From Armatimonadota bacterium (GTDB lineage Bacteria; Armatimonadota; UBA5829; DTJY01): DNA of 64,000 bases. Made by a program: the position numbers and the translations under genes. Under the pieces are notes generated by a model. That model was not told the DNA's origin. It worked only from the letters and a program-made list of their open reading frames with translations, and did not search any database. Position 1 is the first letter of the stretch. Every line of letters starts with the position of its first letter. This document shows, piece after piece, positions 52,312 through 62,500 of the stretch. The stretch is from NCBI GenBank assembly GCA_029907255.1, contig JARYMF010000004.1, positions 234,205 through 298,204 on the forward strand. The letters run 5' to 3'.

Positions 52312-53274
52312 ATGCACCAAGAACTTGAGCGTTTCATAAATCACTTGCAAGCTGTAAGGAACGCCTCGCCGAACACGGTCAGGAGCTATGCGACGGATAT
52401 CAAACAGTTTCTCGCCTTTCTCGATGACGAAGGTTTGGTTACTGAGCCTTGGCACATCGATGCAAAGGTAGTGCGAAGATACATGGCGCGCCTTCATCGA
52501 CTCGGCATCGGCAAAACATCTAGTGCCCGAAAGCTCTCATCACTGCGCGCCTTTTTTAAATATTTGGTGCGAAGGGGCTTAATGAGCTCCAACCCGACGA
52601 TAGGGTTATCTGGGCCAAAAATCGAAAAAAGGCTACCGAAATTCCTGCGGGAAGAACAAATCAATGCGCTTATGCAAATGCCGAATTTGGCTGAGCCAAT
52701 CGGCTTGCGCGATAGGGCAATACTCGAGGTGCTCTACGCCACTGGTGCAAGAGTCAGCGAAATCGTGGGTATCAACCTGGATGACCTTGACCTCACCAAC
52801 GGCGAGATTCGAGTGCTTGGAAAGGGTTCCAAGGAAAGGATTACCTTCATAGGAAGGCCAGCACAAGAAGCCCTTGATGCCTATATCAACTTCGGCCGTT
52901 CCAAACTCCTAGCGAAACGCAAGGATGGCGTCACGGAAAATGCGCTTTTTCTCAATAGATTTGGGCGTAGGCTCACCGTGCGAAGTGTGCACCGCCTGCT
53001 CGATAAATACTTCAACGATGTAAGCGAAGAGATAAAGATTAGCCCTCATGTTCTTCGCCATACCTTTGCCACGCATATGCTCGAGCACGGGGCAGATGTG
53101 CGCTCAATTCAGGAATTACTTGGACATTCCAGCATCTCCACAACCCAAATTTACACCCATGTCACCCGCGAACGCTTAAAAGAGGTATATGACCAGGCTC
53201 ATCCAAGGGCGAGAGTGGAAGAAAGTGGTGTTGAAAGCTGGCCTTTGGGCGATAAAGATTCCGACCACTCGTGA
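52312..53274 (+). CDS. xerC: Tyrosine recombinase XerC/XerD
   Basis: This 320-residue site-specific recombinase resolves chromosome dimers. A SAM-like N-domain (FINHLQAVRNASPNTVRSYATDI) precedes the catalytic domain with Arg in YATGARVSEIVGI, Lys in LGKGSKERITFI, HVLRHTFATHML, LGHSSISTTQIYTHV with the nucleophile Tyr. Position upstream of hslV favours xerC. The start ATG lies behind a weak CAGGGATTT. Confidence 0.93.
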   Translation: MHQELERFINHLQAVRNASPNTVRSYATDIKQFLAFLDDEGLVTEPWHIDAKVVRRYMARLHRLGIGKTSSARKLSSLRAFFKYLVRRGLMSSNPTIGLSGPKIEKRLPKFLREEQINALMQMPNLAEPIGLRDRAILEVLYATGARVSEIVGINLDDLDLTNGEIRVLGKGSKERITFIGRPAQEALDAYINFGRSKLLAKRKDGVTENALFLNRFGRRLTVRSVHRLLDKYFNDVSEEIKISPHVLRHTFATHMLEHGADVRSIQELLGHSSISTTQIYTHVTRERLKEVYDQAHPRARVEESGVESWPLGDKDSDHS

Positions 53275-53289
53275 CCAGGAGGTATCTTC

Positions 53290-53817
53290 ATGCACGCTAC
53301 TACAATTGTCGCAATAAACCGCGACGGCAAGACAGCTATTGCAGGCGACGGCCAGGTAACAATCGAGAACACAATAATGAAGCAAGGGGCAAAAAAGGTT
53401 CGTCGAATGTACGACGGCAAGGTTCTCGCCGGCATTGCTGGTTCGGTCGCCGATGCATACACGCTTTCCGATAAATTCGAGGCAAAGTTAGAAGAATCAC
53501 ATGGCAATCTCCTTCGCGCCGTCCGAGAGTTCGCAAAAGAATGGCGGACTGATAGAATACTTAGGCGACTCGAGGCGCTGATGATTGTTGCAGATAAGGA
53601 ACACGTACTGGTTCTTTCAGGGAATGGCGAAGTAATCGAGCCAGACGATGGAATCGCAGCAATAGGTTCTGGCGGCGGTTTCGCCCTGGCAGCGGCACGT
53701 GCGTTAGCTCGCCATTCAAATTTGCCTGCGGAAAAGATTGTCAAAGAAGCTCTGCTTATTGCGTCTACAATTTGCGTATATACAAATGATAAAATAACAG
53801 TGGAGGTACTCGAGTAA
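53290..53817 (+). CDS. hslV: ATP-dependent protease subunit HslV
   Basis: A 175-residue proteasome-like peptidase that forms the core of Hsl[26 protein letters not shown] contains the N-terminal threonine nucleophile after a short leader (HA before Thr), plus [14 protein letters not shown]. Start ATG has CAGGAGG seven bases upstream. The mature Thr is expected after processing or from the second residues. Confidence 0.95.
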   Translation: MHATTIVAINRDGKTAIAGDGQVTIENTIMKQGAKKVRRMYDGKVLAGIAGSVADAYTLSDKFEAKLEESHGNLLRAVREFAKEWRTDRILRRLEALMIVADKEHVLVLSGNGEVIEPDDGIAAIGSGGGFALAAARALARHSNLPAEKIVKEALLIASTICVYTNDKITVEVLE

Positions 53818-53871
53818 TTACCGAAAAATATTTTTCGATAAGTTCTGTGTTTGTTACCAGCGAGGTTCACC

Positions 53872-55317
53872 ATGGAGGATCTTACCCCTAGACAAATAGT
53901 CGAGGAATTGGACAAATATATCATCGGACAGGAAAGGGCAAAGCGTGCAGTGGCAATTGCCCTACGTAATCGCTATAGGCGCCGACTGCTAAGCGAGGAA
54001 ATACGAGACGAGGTCATCCCAAAAAACATTTTAATGATAGGCCCAACAGGCGTTGGCAAAACCGAAATTGCCCGCCGTCTAGCCCAAATAGCCAACGCAC
54101 CGTTTATCAAGGTCGAAGCTACAAAGTTCACAGAGGTTGGTTATGTCGGACGTGACGTTGACTCAATGGTTAGAGACTTAGTTCAACTTGCCGTGCGAAT
54201 GGTCGAGAACGAGAAGATTGCTGAGGTGCAAGACATTGCAAAAAATCTAGCAATCGAGCGGATTCTCGACATAATGGAACCGATTTCCAAACCTGAGAAA
54301 GAACATCGTCCAAGAGAATTCGACGCAGCATATCAAATTGTTGGCCAATTGTTCGGCGTGCAAAAACCACAGCCTGAGCATATAGAGACCCCTGAATCTG
54401 AACAGCTCGAACGGGAGGACCGCCAGCGCAAAGAGAGAATTCGAGCAAAACTAAGAAAGCAGCTGATTGAGGGGGTCCTCGATGACCAAAAAATTGAGAT
54501 AGAGGTCGAAGAGAGCGGCGGCCCGCCTTTCCTCCAAGTCTTTACCCCACAAGGCATGGAGGAAATGGGCATGGATATCCAGAACATGCTCGGCCCGATA
54601 ATTCGCCGCCGAAGGACAAAAACAGTCACAATACGTGAGGCAAAAGATATTATTGCCCTCGAGGAAGCCCAAAAGCTCGTAGACCACGATCAAGTAGTTC
54701 GCGAAGCAATCGAACGCACTGAACAATCAGGCATAATTTTTGTGGATGAGCTTGACAAAATTGCAGGCAGAGAAAAGGGCACCGACGGTGGGCCACAAGT
54801 CTCCCGCGAGGGCGTCCAGCGCGATATTCTTCCCATAATCGAAGGCTCAACGGTAATCACAAAATATGGCCCCGTACGGACGAACCATATCCTATTTATC
54901 GCTGCCGGTGCTTTCCATGTAACAAAGCCTTCGGACCTTATTCCTGAGCTGCAGGGACGACTACCTATCAGAGTAGAACTGGACTCCTTACAGGAAAAAG
55001 ATTTCGAACGAATACTCACAGAGCCTAAGAATGCGCTAGTAAAGCAATACACCGCTTTATTGGCAACTGAAGGAGTCAGTATAACTTTTACAAAGGATGC
55101 AATCTCGGAAATCGCTAGAATCGCAGCGGAGGTCAACGCCCAATCGGAAAACATTGGCGCACGGCGGCTTCACACAGTCATGGAACGACTACTTGAGGAC
55201 ATATCATTCAACGCACCCGAACTAACATCGAGCCCTATCACAATTGACGCTGCCTATGTACGCGAGAAACTTGAAGATATTGTGAAAAATGAAGACCTAA
55301 GCAAATATATCCTATAA
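53872..55317 (+). CDS. hslU: ATP-dependent protease ATPase subunit HslU
   Basis: A 481-residue AAA+ unfoldase. [20 protein letters not shown] is the usual start, preceded by GAGG; a longer start gives seven extra residues. Walker A is [15 protein letters not shown], Walker B is [11 protein letters not shown], sensor and C-terminal [22 protein letters not shown] motifs are present. The I-domain lies in the middle ([23 protein letters not shown]). It follows hslV, 54 bases apart. Confidence 0.95.
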   Translation: MEDLTPRQIVEELDKYIIGQERAKRAVAIALRNRYRRRLLSEEIRDEVIPKNILMIGPTGVGKTEIARRLAQIANAPFIKVEATKFTEVGYVGRDVDSMVRDLVQLAVRMVENEKIAEVQDIAKNLAIERILDIMEPISKPEKEHRPREFDAAYQIVGQLFGVQKPQPEHIETPESEQLEREDRQRKERIRAKLRKQLIEGVLDDQKIEIEVEESGGPPFLQVFTPQGMEEMGMDIQNMLGPIIRRRRTKTVTIREAKDIIALEEAQKLVDHDQVVREAIERTEQSGIIFVDELDKIAGREKGTDGGPQVSREGVQRDILPIIEGSTVITKYGPVRTNHILFIAAGAFHVTKPSDLIPELQGRLPIRVELDSLQEKDFERILTEPKNALVKQYTALLATEGVSITFTKDAISEIARIAAEVNAQSENIGARRLHTVMERLLEDISFNAPELTSSPITIDAAYVREKLEDIVKNEDLSKYIL

Positions 55318-55438
55318 AAAATAAGCGTTTTGGTTTAATTATTTAGTGGTATGCGCATAAATGATATATACCACAACTAGCAAGCTCATGTGCTAACAGG
55401 GTTTTCCTAAAAATGAGCGAAAACAGAGGAGGATTAGT

Positions 55439-57535
55439 ATGCGCATACCAAGCTTTTGTCTGTTCACAGTTCTCCTAGCTCTAGCCGCCTCGTCGGTAAC
55501 AGCACAAGCCGTGCCAAACGCAATCAGCTACCAAGGCAAATTGACTGACTCCACAGGCCAGATTGTACCCGATGGCGACTACCAAATTCAATTTAAGCTA
55601 TATTCAGAAGCGAGCGGAGGGACGGCATTTTGGACATCAACCAAAAAAACTGTCAGAACCTCCGGTGGAGTGTTTACAACCGAAATCGAGCCAATCACAC
55701 CAGCTGACATCGCTGGACATGAAGACATTTGGCTTGAAATCGTTGTTGGTGACCCTGGAGTTGCCTTGTCGCCTAGGATAAAACTCTACTCTACGCCATT
55801 CTCGATACGCGCGGGGGATCTTGTCCTGCCATACTCAGGTAGTGCCTCAAGTGCAAACGCTGTTTTATCAGTCACAAACTCCGGAACTGGTCCAGCAGCC
55901 CAGTTCTCCGTAAGCAATCCTGCCAATTCAAGCCCAGCACTGACCATCTCGACATCTGGCACTGGACCAGCTGCCAAATTCTTGGGCATCGCAGAAATGA
56001 CAGGCTTCAAACTGACAACAATGCCTGGCACTGGAAAAGTATTGACATCTGACGCTGAAGGGGTGGGTACATGGCAGGAGCCTATTACCTATTCAGCTGG
56101 CGAAGGATTGAGTTTGAGTGAAAATATCTTTTCAGTCGCACCTCAGGGCATAACAGAGTCCATGCTTGCCAATGGGGCAGTAACTGCCGAGAAACTTGCT
56201 GACAATTCAATCACCAGCCAGAAAATACAGGATGGTTCAATCCTTCTAGCTGACCTTGGCTCCAATGGTGCATCAGCAGGGGAGGTGCTTAAGTTCGATG
56301 GAACAGCATGGACTCCCGCACATGACAACGATACCACATATACAGCCGGAGAAGGCATAAACCTTGCAAACAATACCATCTCAGTCGCACCTCAGGGCAT
56401 AACAGAGTCCATGCTTGCCAATGGGTCAGTAACTGCTGAGAAACTTGCCGACAACTCAATCACTAGCCAGAAAATACAGGATGGTTCAATCCTTCTAGCT
56501 GACCTTGGCTCCAATGGTGCATCGGCAGGGGAGGTGCTTAAGTTCGATGGAACAGCATGGACTCCCGCACATGACAACGATACCACATATACAGCCGGCG
56601 ATGGACTCACTTTGACAGGAACTTCATTCTCCATTGCCTCAGCAGCCATTACTTCGACAATGCTAGCAAATGACTCGGTTGATAGCTCAAAGATTGCCGA
56701 TGGAACGATACAACTCAATGATCTTTCTCAGAGTGGAGCTTCAGCTGGAGAGGTAATAAAGTGGAATGGTACAGCATGGGCACCTGCAGCCGATGAAAGC
56801 GGCGGCACTTATACAGCTGGCGCCGGTCTAATACTCAACGAAAACCAGTTCTCAATCGCCCCCGGCGGCGTGACCGACACCATGCTGGCAGATAATTCTG
56901 TCACAAGCGCCAAAATACTTGATGGCACTATTAGTCCCGCAGATATCCAGGTCCCCATGGGAATTACTGGGACGGTTGACGCGGAAAATGGCCTCGTCAC
57001 CGCATCCAACTCAGGCACAGGATATGCCATAAAAGGCATTGGAACTACTGGTTCGGCAATCGTCGGCTATTCTGAATCAGGAACGGCTGGTATCTTTGAC
57101 CAGGGAGCTTCAAATACTAACCCAGCCTTGCACGTAATTAGCCGCAACAATGAAAACAAAGTCGCAATAAAAGCAGAAGGCGATATTCGAGTGGTATACC
57201 CCGGAGCATCTGATGGAGCCACCAACCGTGCAAATCCGATTGCCTACGCCTATATTAATTCCAACGGAACAAAAGCTTCGGGTACACCTAACATAAGTTG
57301 CGAGTTAAACGACGATGCTCAACGGTACGATATTACAATTACAAAATACGACGGCACAATTGAAAATTATGATGGCACTAACTATGTTGCCATCGTAACA
57401 CCCGTAACCGCCGGTGGAACAACGCCCAACATAGCAGTCACAGGCGCCGCCAATGGAAAACTTTTCGTCGAAATCTGGTCCATCCTTAACTTCAAGGTCC
57501 AAGGGGCTTTCCAAATAGTCATTTATAAACCATAA
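55439..57535 (+). CDS. Secreted repeat-rich protein (fibre-like)
   Basis: A 698-residue protein with signal peptide MRIPSFCLFTVLLALAASSVTAQA. The N-terminal part (NAISYQGKLTDSTGQIVPDG...) and C-terminal domain (SNSGTGYAIKGIGTTGSAIVGYSESGTAGIF) resemble bacterial cell-surface or tail-fibre proteins. The centre has near-identical units of about 83 residues around GITESMLANGAVTAEKLADNS...SAGEVLKFDGTAWTPAHDND, with two close copies and weaker ones. Such units recur in phage tail-like and adhesin-like stalks. Function not assigned; surface exposure likely. Start ATG follows AGAGGAGG. Confidence 0.8.
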   Translation: MRIPSFCLFTVLLALAASSVTAQAVPNAISYQGKLTDSTGQIVPDGDYQIQFKLYSEASGGTAFWTSTKKTVRTSGGVFTTEIEPITPADIAGHEDIWLEIVVGDPGVALSPRIKLYSTPFSIRAGDLVLPYSGSASSANAVLSVTNSGTGPAAQFSVSNPANSSPALTISTSGTGPAAKFLGIAEMTGFKLTTMPGTGKVLTSDAEGVGTWQEPITYSAGEGLSLSENIFSVAPQGITESMLANGAVTAEKLADNSITSQKIQDGSILLADLGSNGASAGEVLKFDGTAWTPAHDNDTTYTAGEGINLANNTISVAPQGITESMLANGSVTAEKLADNSITSQKIQDGSILLADLGSNGASAGEVLKFDGTAWTPAHDNDTTYTAGDGLTLTGTSFSIASAAITSTMLANDSVDSSKIADGTIQLNDLSQSGASAGEVIKWNGTAWAPAADESGGTYTAGAGLILNENQFSIAPGGVTDTMLADNSVTSAKILDGTISPADIQVPMGITGTVDAENGLVTASNSGTGYAIKGIGTTGSAIVGYSESGTAGIFDQGASNTNPALHVISRNNENKVAIKAEGDIRVVYPGASDGATNRANPIAYAYINSNGTKASGTPNISCELNDDAQRYDITITKYDGTIENYDGTNYVAIVTPVTAGGTTPNIAVTGAANGKLFVEIWSILNFKVQGAFQIVIYKP
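56132..56349 (+). repeat. Internal repeat copy 1 of the secreted protein
   Basis: A 218-base block repeated 249 bases downstream with about six mismatches (about 97 % identity by eye). Four or five of the differences are silent; one changes Ala to Ser. The repeat period is 83 codons. Confidence 0.9.
56381..56598 (+). repeat. Internal repeat copy 2 of the secreted protein
   Basis: Second copy of the 218-base block, in frame. Near-identity suggests recent duplication or gene conversion. Weaker, older units are seen at both ends of the block. Confidence 0.9.
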
Positions 57536-57546
57536 GAACTAATAAT

Positions 57547-57603
57547 GGGGAATTGAGAGGAACGATTAATAGCTATCTTCCCTCAATTCCCCAAAATTTT
57601 TTT
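57547..57603 (+). terminator. Intrinsic terminator after the repeat protein
   Basis: GGGGAATTGAG pairs with CTCAATTCCCC (11 base pairs, 57547-57557 and 57582-57592) and is followed by AAAATTTTTTT. Clear rho-independent terminator. Confidence 0.92.
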
Positions 57604-57625
57604 GTCTGCCCCACTTAAGGCAAAC

Positions 57626-57650
57626 AAAGCCATTTCACTGGGGCTTTCTT
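57626..57650 (-). terminator. Weak terminator between convergent genes
   Basis: AAAGCC and GGCTTT pair at 57626-57631 and 57642-57647. Short T-runs flank both sides, so it might end the minus-strand exported protein gene. Weak. Confidence 0.4.
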
Positions 57651-57697
57651 TATAGCTTATCTTTATCTTGCGGTTAATTTCCTCACAGCAACGATGC

Positions 57698-58090
57698 CTA
57701 CCTCGGCTCGGCTTTTGCTTTGGGAATCACACGCCGCAGGTTTTCTGCCCAGATATTAGCAAGCTTTTCCGGTGTTGTCTTGTTGAACCTTGCCGTCTCC
57801 TTATCCGCAGTAATGATAATGTTGTCACCGATGAGCACAGCATACTCTTTATTACGAATCGCAACCTTAACATCAGAAGGCTCAAAGGGTTCGGAACCTA
57901 GCAGCTCGTTAATCCTCTGTGTGACAATTTCCGCCCGTTTCTCAACCGAATAGCCGCCCGCTGGGAACCGAATCCGAAGAACCACCTCCTGGCCAATGAT
58001 TACATCACCAGGCTGACCAACTGCAAACACGGCCGACGCAAACCCCATGAGAGTAACAATTAGAACAACAAGAAAAGCGACTTTTTTCAT
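57698..58090 (-). CDS. Small exported protein
   Basis: A 130-residue protein with a signal peptide (MKKVAFLVVLIVTLMGFASAVFA). The mature domain, GYSVEKRAEIVTQRINELL...VKVAIRNKEYAVLIGDNIIITADKETA...TTPEKLANIWAENLRRVI, resembles the small extracytoplasmic domain found at the N-terminus of some cyanobacterial MscS-like channels, but here it is free-standing. Function unknown; the resemblance is from memory, not a search. It lies downstream of the flavoprotein gene, 73 bases away. Confidence 0.65.
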   Translation of the reverse strand: MKKVAFLVVLIVTLMGFASAVFAVGQPGDVIIGQEVVLRIRFPAGGYSVEKRAEIVTQRINELLGSEPFEPSDVKVAIRNKEYAVLIGDNIIITADKETARFNKTTPEKLANIWAENLRRVIPKAKAEPR

Positions 58091-58163
58091 TGGAAAGCAC
58101 CTCAGCTTTCTTCTTTATCAATCCTTTATTTTCCCTTCTGCATGCGTATTTCCCTTCATTCAA

Positions 58164-59501
58164 TCAAGAGTTTGACTCTTGGGTTCTCTTTGTAGCGCAC
58201 AAAACATTTGCCGCGCTTTCGCCTGCAATCCAACCAGTGGTGAACGCCGCTTGAAGATTATACCCACCGGTTGTGGCATCAATATCAATTACTTCACCCG
58301 CAAAATGCAAACCGTATACCAACAAGGACCCCATTGTGCGAGGATCTATCTCTTTTAGAGATACACCGCCGGACGTTACAATCGCTTCCTCGGCAGGCCT
58401 GGCGCCTGTTATTTGAAGTCGGAAGTCCATAAGCAAATCAATAATCTTCTTTCGCTGAGTTTTCGTTATGCGATTCACAGGGAGCTCAGCAGGAATACCG
58501 CTCAGGTGAATGAAAACTGGAATAAGCGTCCTCGGCAGCAGGTCGGGAAGATAATTTTTAAATTGCTTCTTTTGGGAAAAATCGCTGATGAGCCTGCTTT
58601 CCAATTGCTCGCGGCTCAGAGCGGGTTTAAGGTTGATGGAAATTGATACCCCCGACTTGTGCGTCAGCCCAGCATAAACCTTGCTTAGCGTGAGAATTAT
58701 TGGCCCCGAAACTCCGAAATGCGTGAAAAGCATCTCGCCGAACTCGCTAGCAAGCTTCTTTTTTTCGGAAAATAAAGTAGCCGTTACATTTCTAAGGCTC
58801 AGTCCCTGGAGTTGGGAAACCCACGGTTCCGCCGTCTCTAGAGCAGCAAGCGATGGCTTTGGAGGAACAATGGTATGTCCAACCTCCGCGGCAATCCGGT
58901 ATCCATCGCCAGTCGAACCAGTTCTAGGATACGTAATGCCTCCTGTCGCCAAAACAACCGCATCGGCTGGAATTACTCCAGAGAAAACCCTAACGCCTGA
59001 AATAAAGGATGAGATGAACGCAGGAGAATAGGAACGACCCTTCTTGTTTGGTGTCTCCTCATTATCCCCTCCACCCTGGTCTTTTTTCTCAACAACCAAT
59101 CCATGAGCCCTTGTTCCAAGACGAATGTCCACCCTAAGCTCGCGAAGCCAGCGCTCCAATGCGTCGGCAACGTCCGAGGCACGGTCTGATTGAGGAAAAA
59201 CGCGGCCTCCTCTTTCCACCTTGGTCGGGACTCCAAGGCGTTCTAAGAGGGAAATAAGATCATGATTGGAAAACCTAGAAAACGCACCATAAAGAAACTT
59301 GCCATTTGGACCAAAAGCACTCACAAAATCATCAAGTTCAGCGATATTTGTTACATTGCCCCGGCCCTTACCAGTAATTCTGAGTTTCTTGCCAAGAATG
59401 CTATTTCGCTCCAGCAGAATTACCTTTGCGCCGCATTCAGCAGCCCGTCCAGCAGCAAGCATTCCGCCAGCGCCCCCACCGATTACAACTACTCTAGTCA
59501 T
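58164..59501 (-). CDS. FAD-dependent oxidoreductase, HI0933/BaiN family
   Basis: A 445-residue flavoprotein. VVIGGGAGGMLAAGRAAECG is the FAD-binding loop, LRITGKGRGNVTN the family signature and VVLATGGITYPRTGSTGDGYRIA the second nucleotide region. The C-terminal G-DIDATTGGYNLQAAF motif is typical. The family includes BaiN and YhiN, with uncertain physiological substrates. It follows mfd with only 13 bases between. Confidence 0.92.
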   Translation of the reverse strand: MTRVVVIGGGAGGMLAAGRAAECGAKVILLERNSILGKKLRITGKGRGNVTNIAELDDFVSAFGPNGKFLYGAFSRFSNHDLISLLERLGVPTKVERGGRVFPQSDRASDVADALERWLRELRVDIRLGTRAHGLVVEKKDQGGGDNEETPNKKGRSYSPAFISSFISGVRVFSGVIPADAVVLATGGITYPRTGSTGDGYRIAAEVGHTIVPPKPSLAALETAEPWVSQLQGLSLRNVTATLFSEKKKLASEFGEMLFTHFGVSGPIILTLSKVYAGLTHKSGVSISINLKPALSREQLESRLISDFSQKKQFKNYLPDLLPRTLIPVFIHLSGIPAELPVNRITKTQRKKIIDLLMDFRLQITGARPAEEAIVTSGGVSLKEIDPRTMGSLLVYGLHFAGEVIDIDATTGGYNLQAAFTTGWIAGESAANVLCATKRTQESNS

Positions 59502-59514
59502 CCTGCACCACTGT

Positions 59515-62500
59515 CTATCTTAGTATGGAGAGATACATCTGCTTAGATTCTTCAAGCGCCTCAGGCAGGGCAGCAAGAATTTTATTCAAGAGCGGTAGGA
59601 GCTCTGGAGTTCTTGCATCCACAATAACCCTGTCAATTGAGAAAATCACTCCAGGGAATTCCTTTTTTAAAAACAACCCGACATCTGGCGCAAGCCTTAC
59701 TCCATGAGCAAACTTGATAATTACTTGGCGCTTGTCTGAGGTAACTCCCTCAATGCCGATGCCCGACGCTTTCAGCCTAAGCTTCAGGATATCGAGTGAA
59801 TTTTTCACTGGGGTTGGAAGCTCTCCAAAACGGTCCTTCATTTCTTCGGCAATTTCATCTACATCCTTCAAGCATCGAACAGCAGTCATGCGCTTGTAGA
59901 ATTCCAATCTTAGGCCTTCGCTAGGTATGTAGTCCGTCGGGATATTTGCATCCATCGGCAGGTCTGCCGGCGGAAGATCGAACTTATCAGGTTCTTCTCC
60001 TTTAATTTCCTGCACTGCTTCGGCTAGAAGACGACAATACATGTCGAAGCCAACAGCAGCCATTTGACCATGCTGTTCTGGCCCCAGAAGGTTGCCCGCT
60101 CCCCGTATCTCAAGGTCTCGAAGCGCAATCCTAAAGCCAGACCCCAACTCCGAAAACTCTTTGATAGCCTGCAAACGCTTTTCAGCAGTCTCAGACATTA
60201 TCCTATGCGGTTCATACAGCAAGTAGGCATATGCTTGGCGGTTCGAACGCCCAACTCTGCCACGAAGCTGATAAAGTTGTGCAAGCCCCATTCTATCCGA
60301 ATTATTAATAATTATTGTGTTTGCGTTTGGAATGTCTAAACCACTTTCGATAATGGTAGTGCAAACAAGCACATCAAACTTATGCTCATAGAAATCAAGC
60401 ATGACCCTCTCAAGCTGATCCTCAGGCATTTGACCATGGCCTATTTCAACACGTGCATGGGGAACCAGGCGGCGAACATGTTCAGCAACATGTTCGATAT
60501 TCTCTACTCGATTATGAACAAAGTACACCTGCCCGCCTCGGTCTAGCTCTCTCAGAATCGCATCGCGGATAAGGTTGTCGTCGTATTCGCGGCAGTAGGT
60601 TTTAATTGGCATCCGGCCCTCTGGAGGGTCGTCCATTAAGCTCATGTCCCTTATGCCCGATAGCGACATCTGAAGGGTCCTAGGAATCGGCGTAGCAGTT
60701 AACGTAAGAACATCAACCGTTTTCCTAAGTTGTTTAAGTCGCTCTTTTTGCGCCACGCCAAACCTCTGCTCTTCATCTACCACTAACAACCCAAGATCTC
60801 GGAACTCTATGTCTTTCGATAGCAACCGATGGGTGCCAATCACAACATCCACAACACCGGTTCGCAGGCCCTCGATGACTTTCTTTTGCTCAGCTCGGCT
60901 TCGGAAACGACTTAACATCTCAATATTGACCGGATAGGCTGCAAAGCGCTCGCGGAATGTATTGAAATGCTGCTGGGCAAGAACAGTGGTCGGCGCTAGA
61001 ACTGCCGCCTGCTTTCCATCGTTGACTACCTTAAACACTGCACGAATGGCTACCTCAGTCTTGCCGTAACCAACATCGCCGCATATTAGGCGGTCCATCG
61101 GCTTGGGCGACTCAAGATCTTGCTTAACCTCCTGAATAGCTTCCATTTGGTCCGGCGTCTCCTGATATTCAAACGCAGATTCTAGCTCCTGCTGCCACGG
61201 CGTGTCCGGTCCAAAACTGTGCCCCTCGATAGTCTGCCTTGCTGCATAGAGAGCTAGAAGTTCTTTAGCCATTTCTTTAACAGCCTGCTTTACTCGCTTA
61301 GTAGTCCTAGCCCATTCGCTACCACCAAGCCGGTTCAAGGTCGGCGTCTGTCCCTCAACGCCGATATATTTTTGAATGCGGTCAATTTGGTCCACTGGGA
61401 CGTACAGCCTGTCTGTGCCAGCATACTCTATCAAGATGTAATCGCGATCGCCGCACGCACCCGAGAGTTTCGTTAATCCACGGTATCGGCCAATGCCATG
61501 ATTGATATGCACTACATAATCACCTTCGGCAAGCTCGAGAAGCGAAGATATTGGCAAACCGCGCCTGGATGCCTTCTTCGGCCGTCGAAGCCTGCTCAGA
61601 CCAAACATCTCACCATCGGTAGCAACCATCAGCCTGGCATTTGTAATTTTGAACCCAGACCGCAGAGTTCCGTTTACAACGCAAATGCCGCTACCGTCGC
61701 GACTTTGGTCTTCGAAATCCACCACAGAAAGCTCGTGCTCTGTAAGCAATTCGACTACCCTGTGCGACTGGTTCGATACCAATATAACCTTGCATTGATT
61801 CGAAAGCCAAGTCCTCAACTGCTCTATGAGCACATTCATTTGCCCACCAAATGCATCCATCGGGGCGGATGGAACCACAATTCGTGTATCTGGATTAAAC
61901 CAAGGAACCGTTCTCGATAGAAGTGAAAGAATGAGATTACAACCTCTACCCGCCAACAACGACATCGCATCGTTAAACGGAACGAAATGGTCCACAGGAA
62001 GTGGTAGGATGTCGCCACGCTTTACATGCGCTGCACGAGTCTCGGCAAGCTCTTGGTAAAGCTGTTCCCAATGCGACTTTATCTGGTGCGGTTCGTCAAC
62101 CACAACTATTACATCTGGCGGCAGATAGTCGAGCATGCATGATGCATTCTGATAAATGATAGGCAGGTAGTATTCAATCCCATCGAAGCACGCACGGTTG
62201 CCTATCCTTGCGATATCATCCTCAACATGGTCTTCCAACCTCGCCTGAGTCTCACAATCAAGGTCCGAAATGGAAGATTCAAGGAGCTTGCGAAGGCTAG
62301 CAACTGCGGCTTCTGCAACCCCAGGCCCAAGCAAAATTTCACGAGCTGGCGCAATGTCAATGTAAGCCGTCTCTGCATGGGAACGCTGCGACTCTACACT
62401 GAACGAGCGGATGCTTTCCACCTCATCGCCAAATAGTTCGATTCTATAAGGCATGCTTTCAGTAGATGGAAATACATCAAGAATGCCGCCTCGCTGGCTG

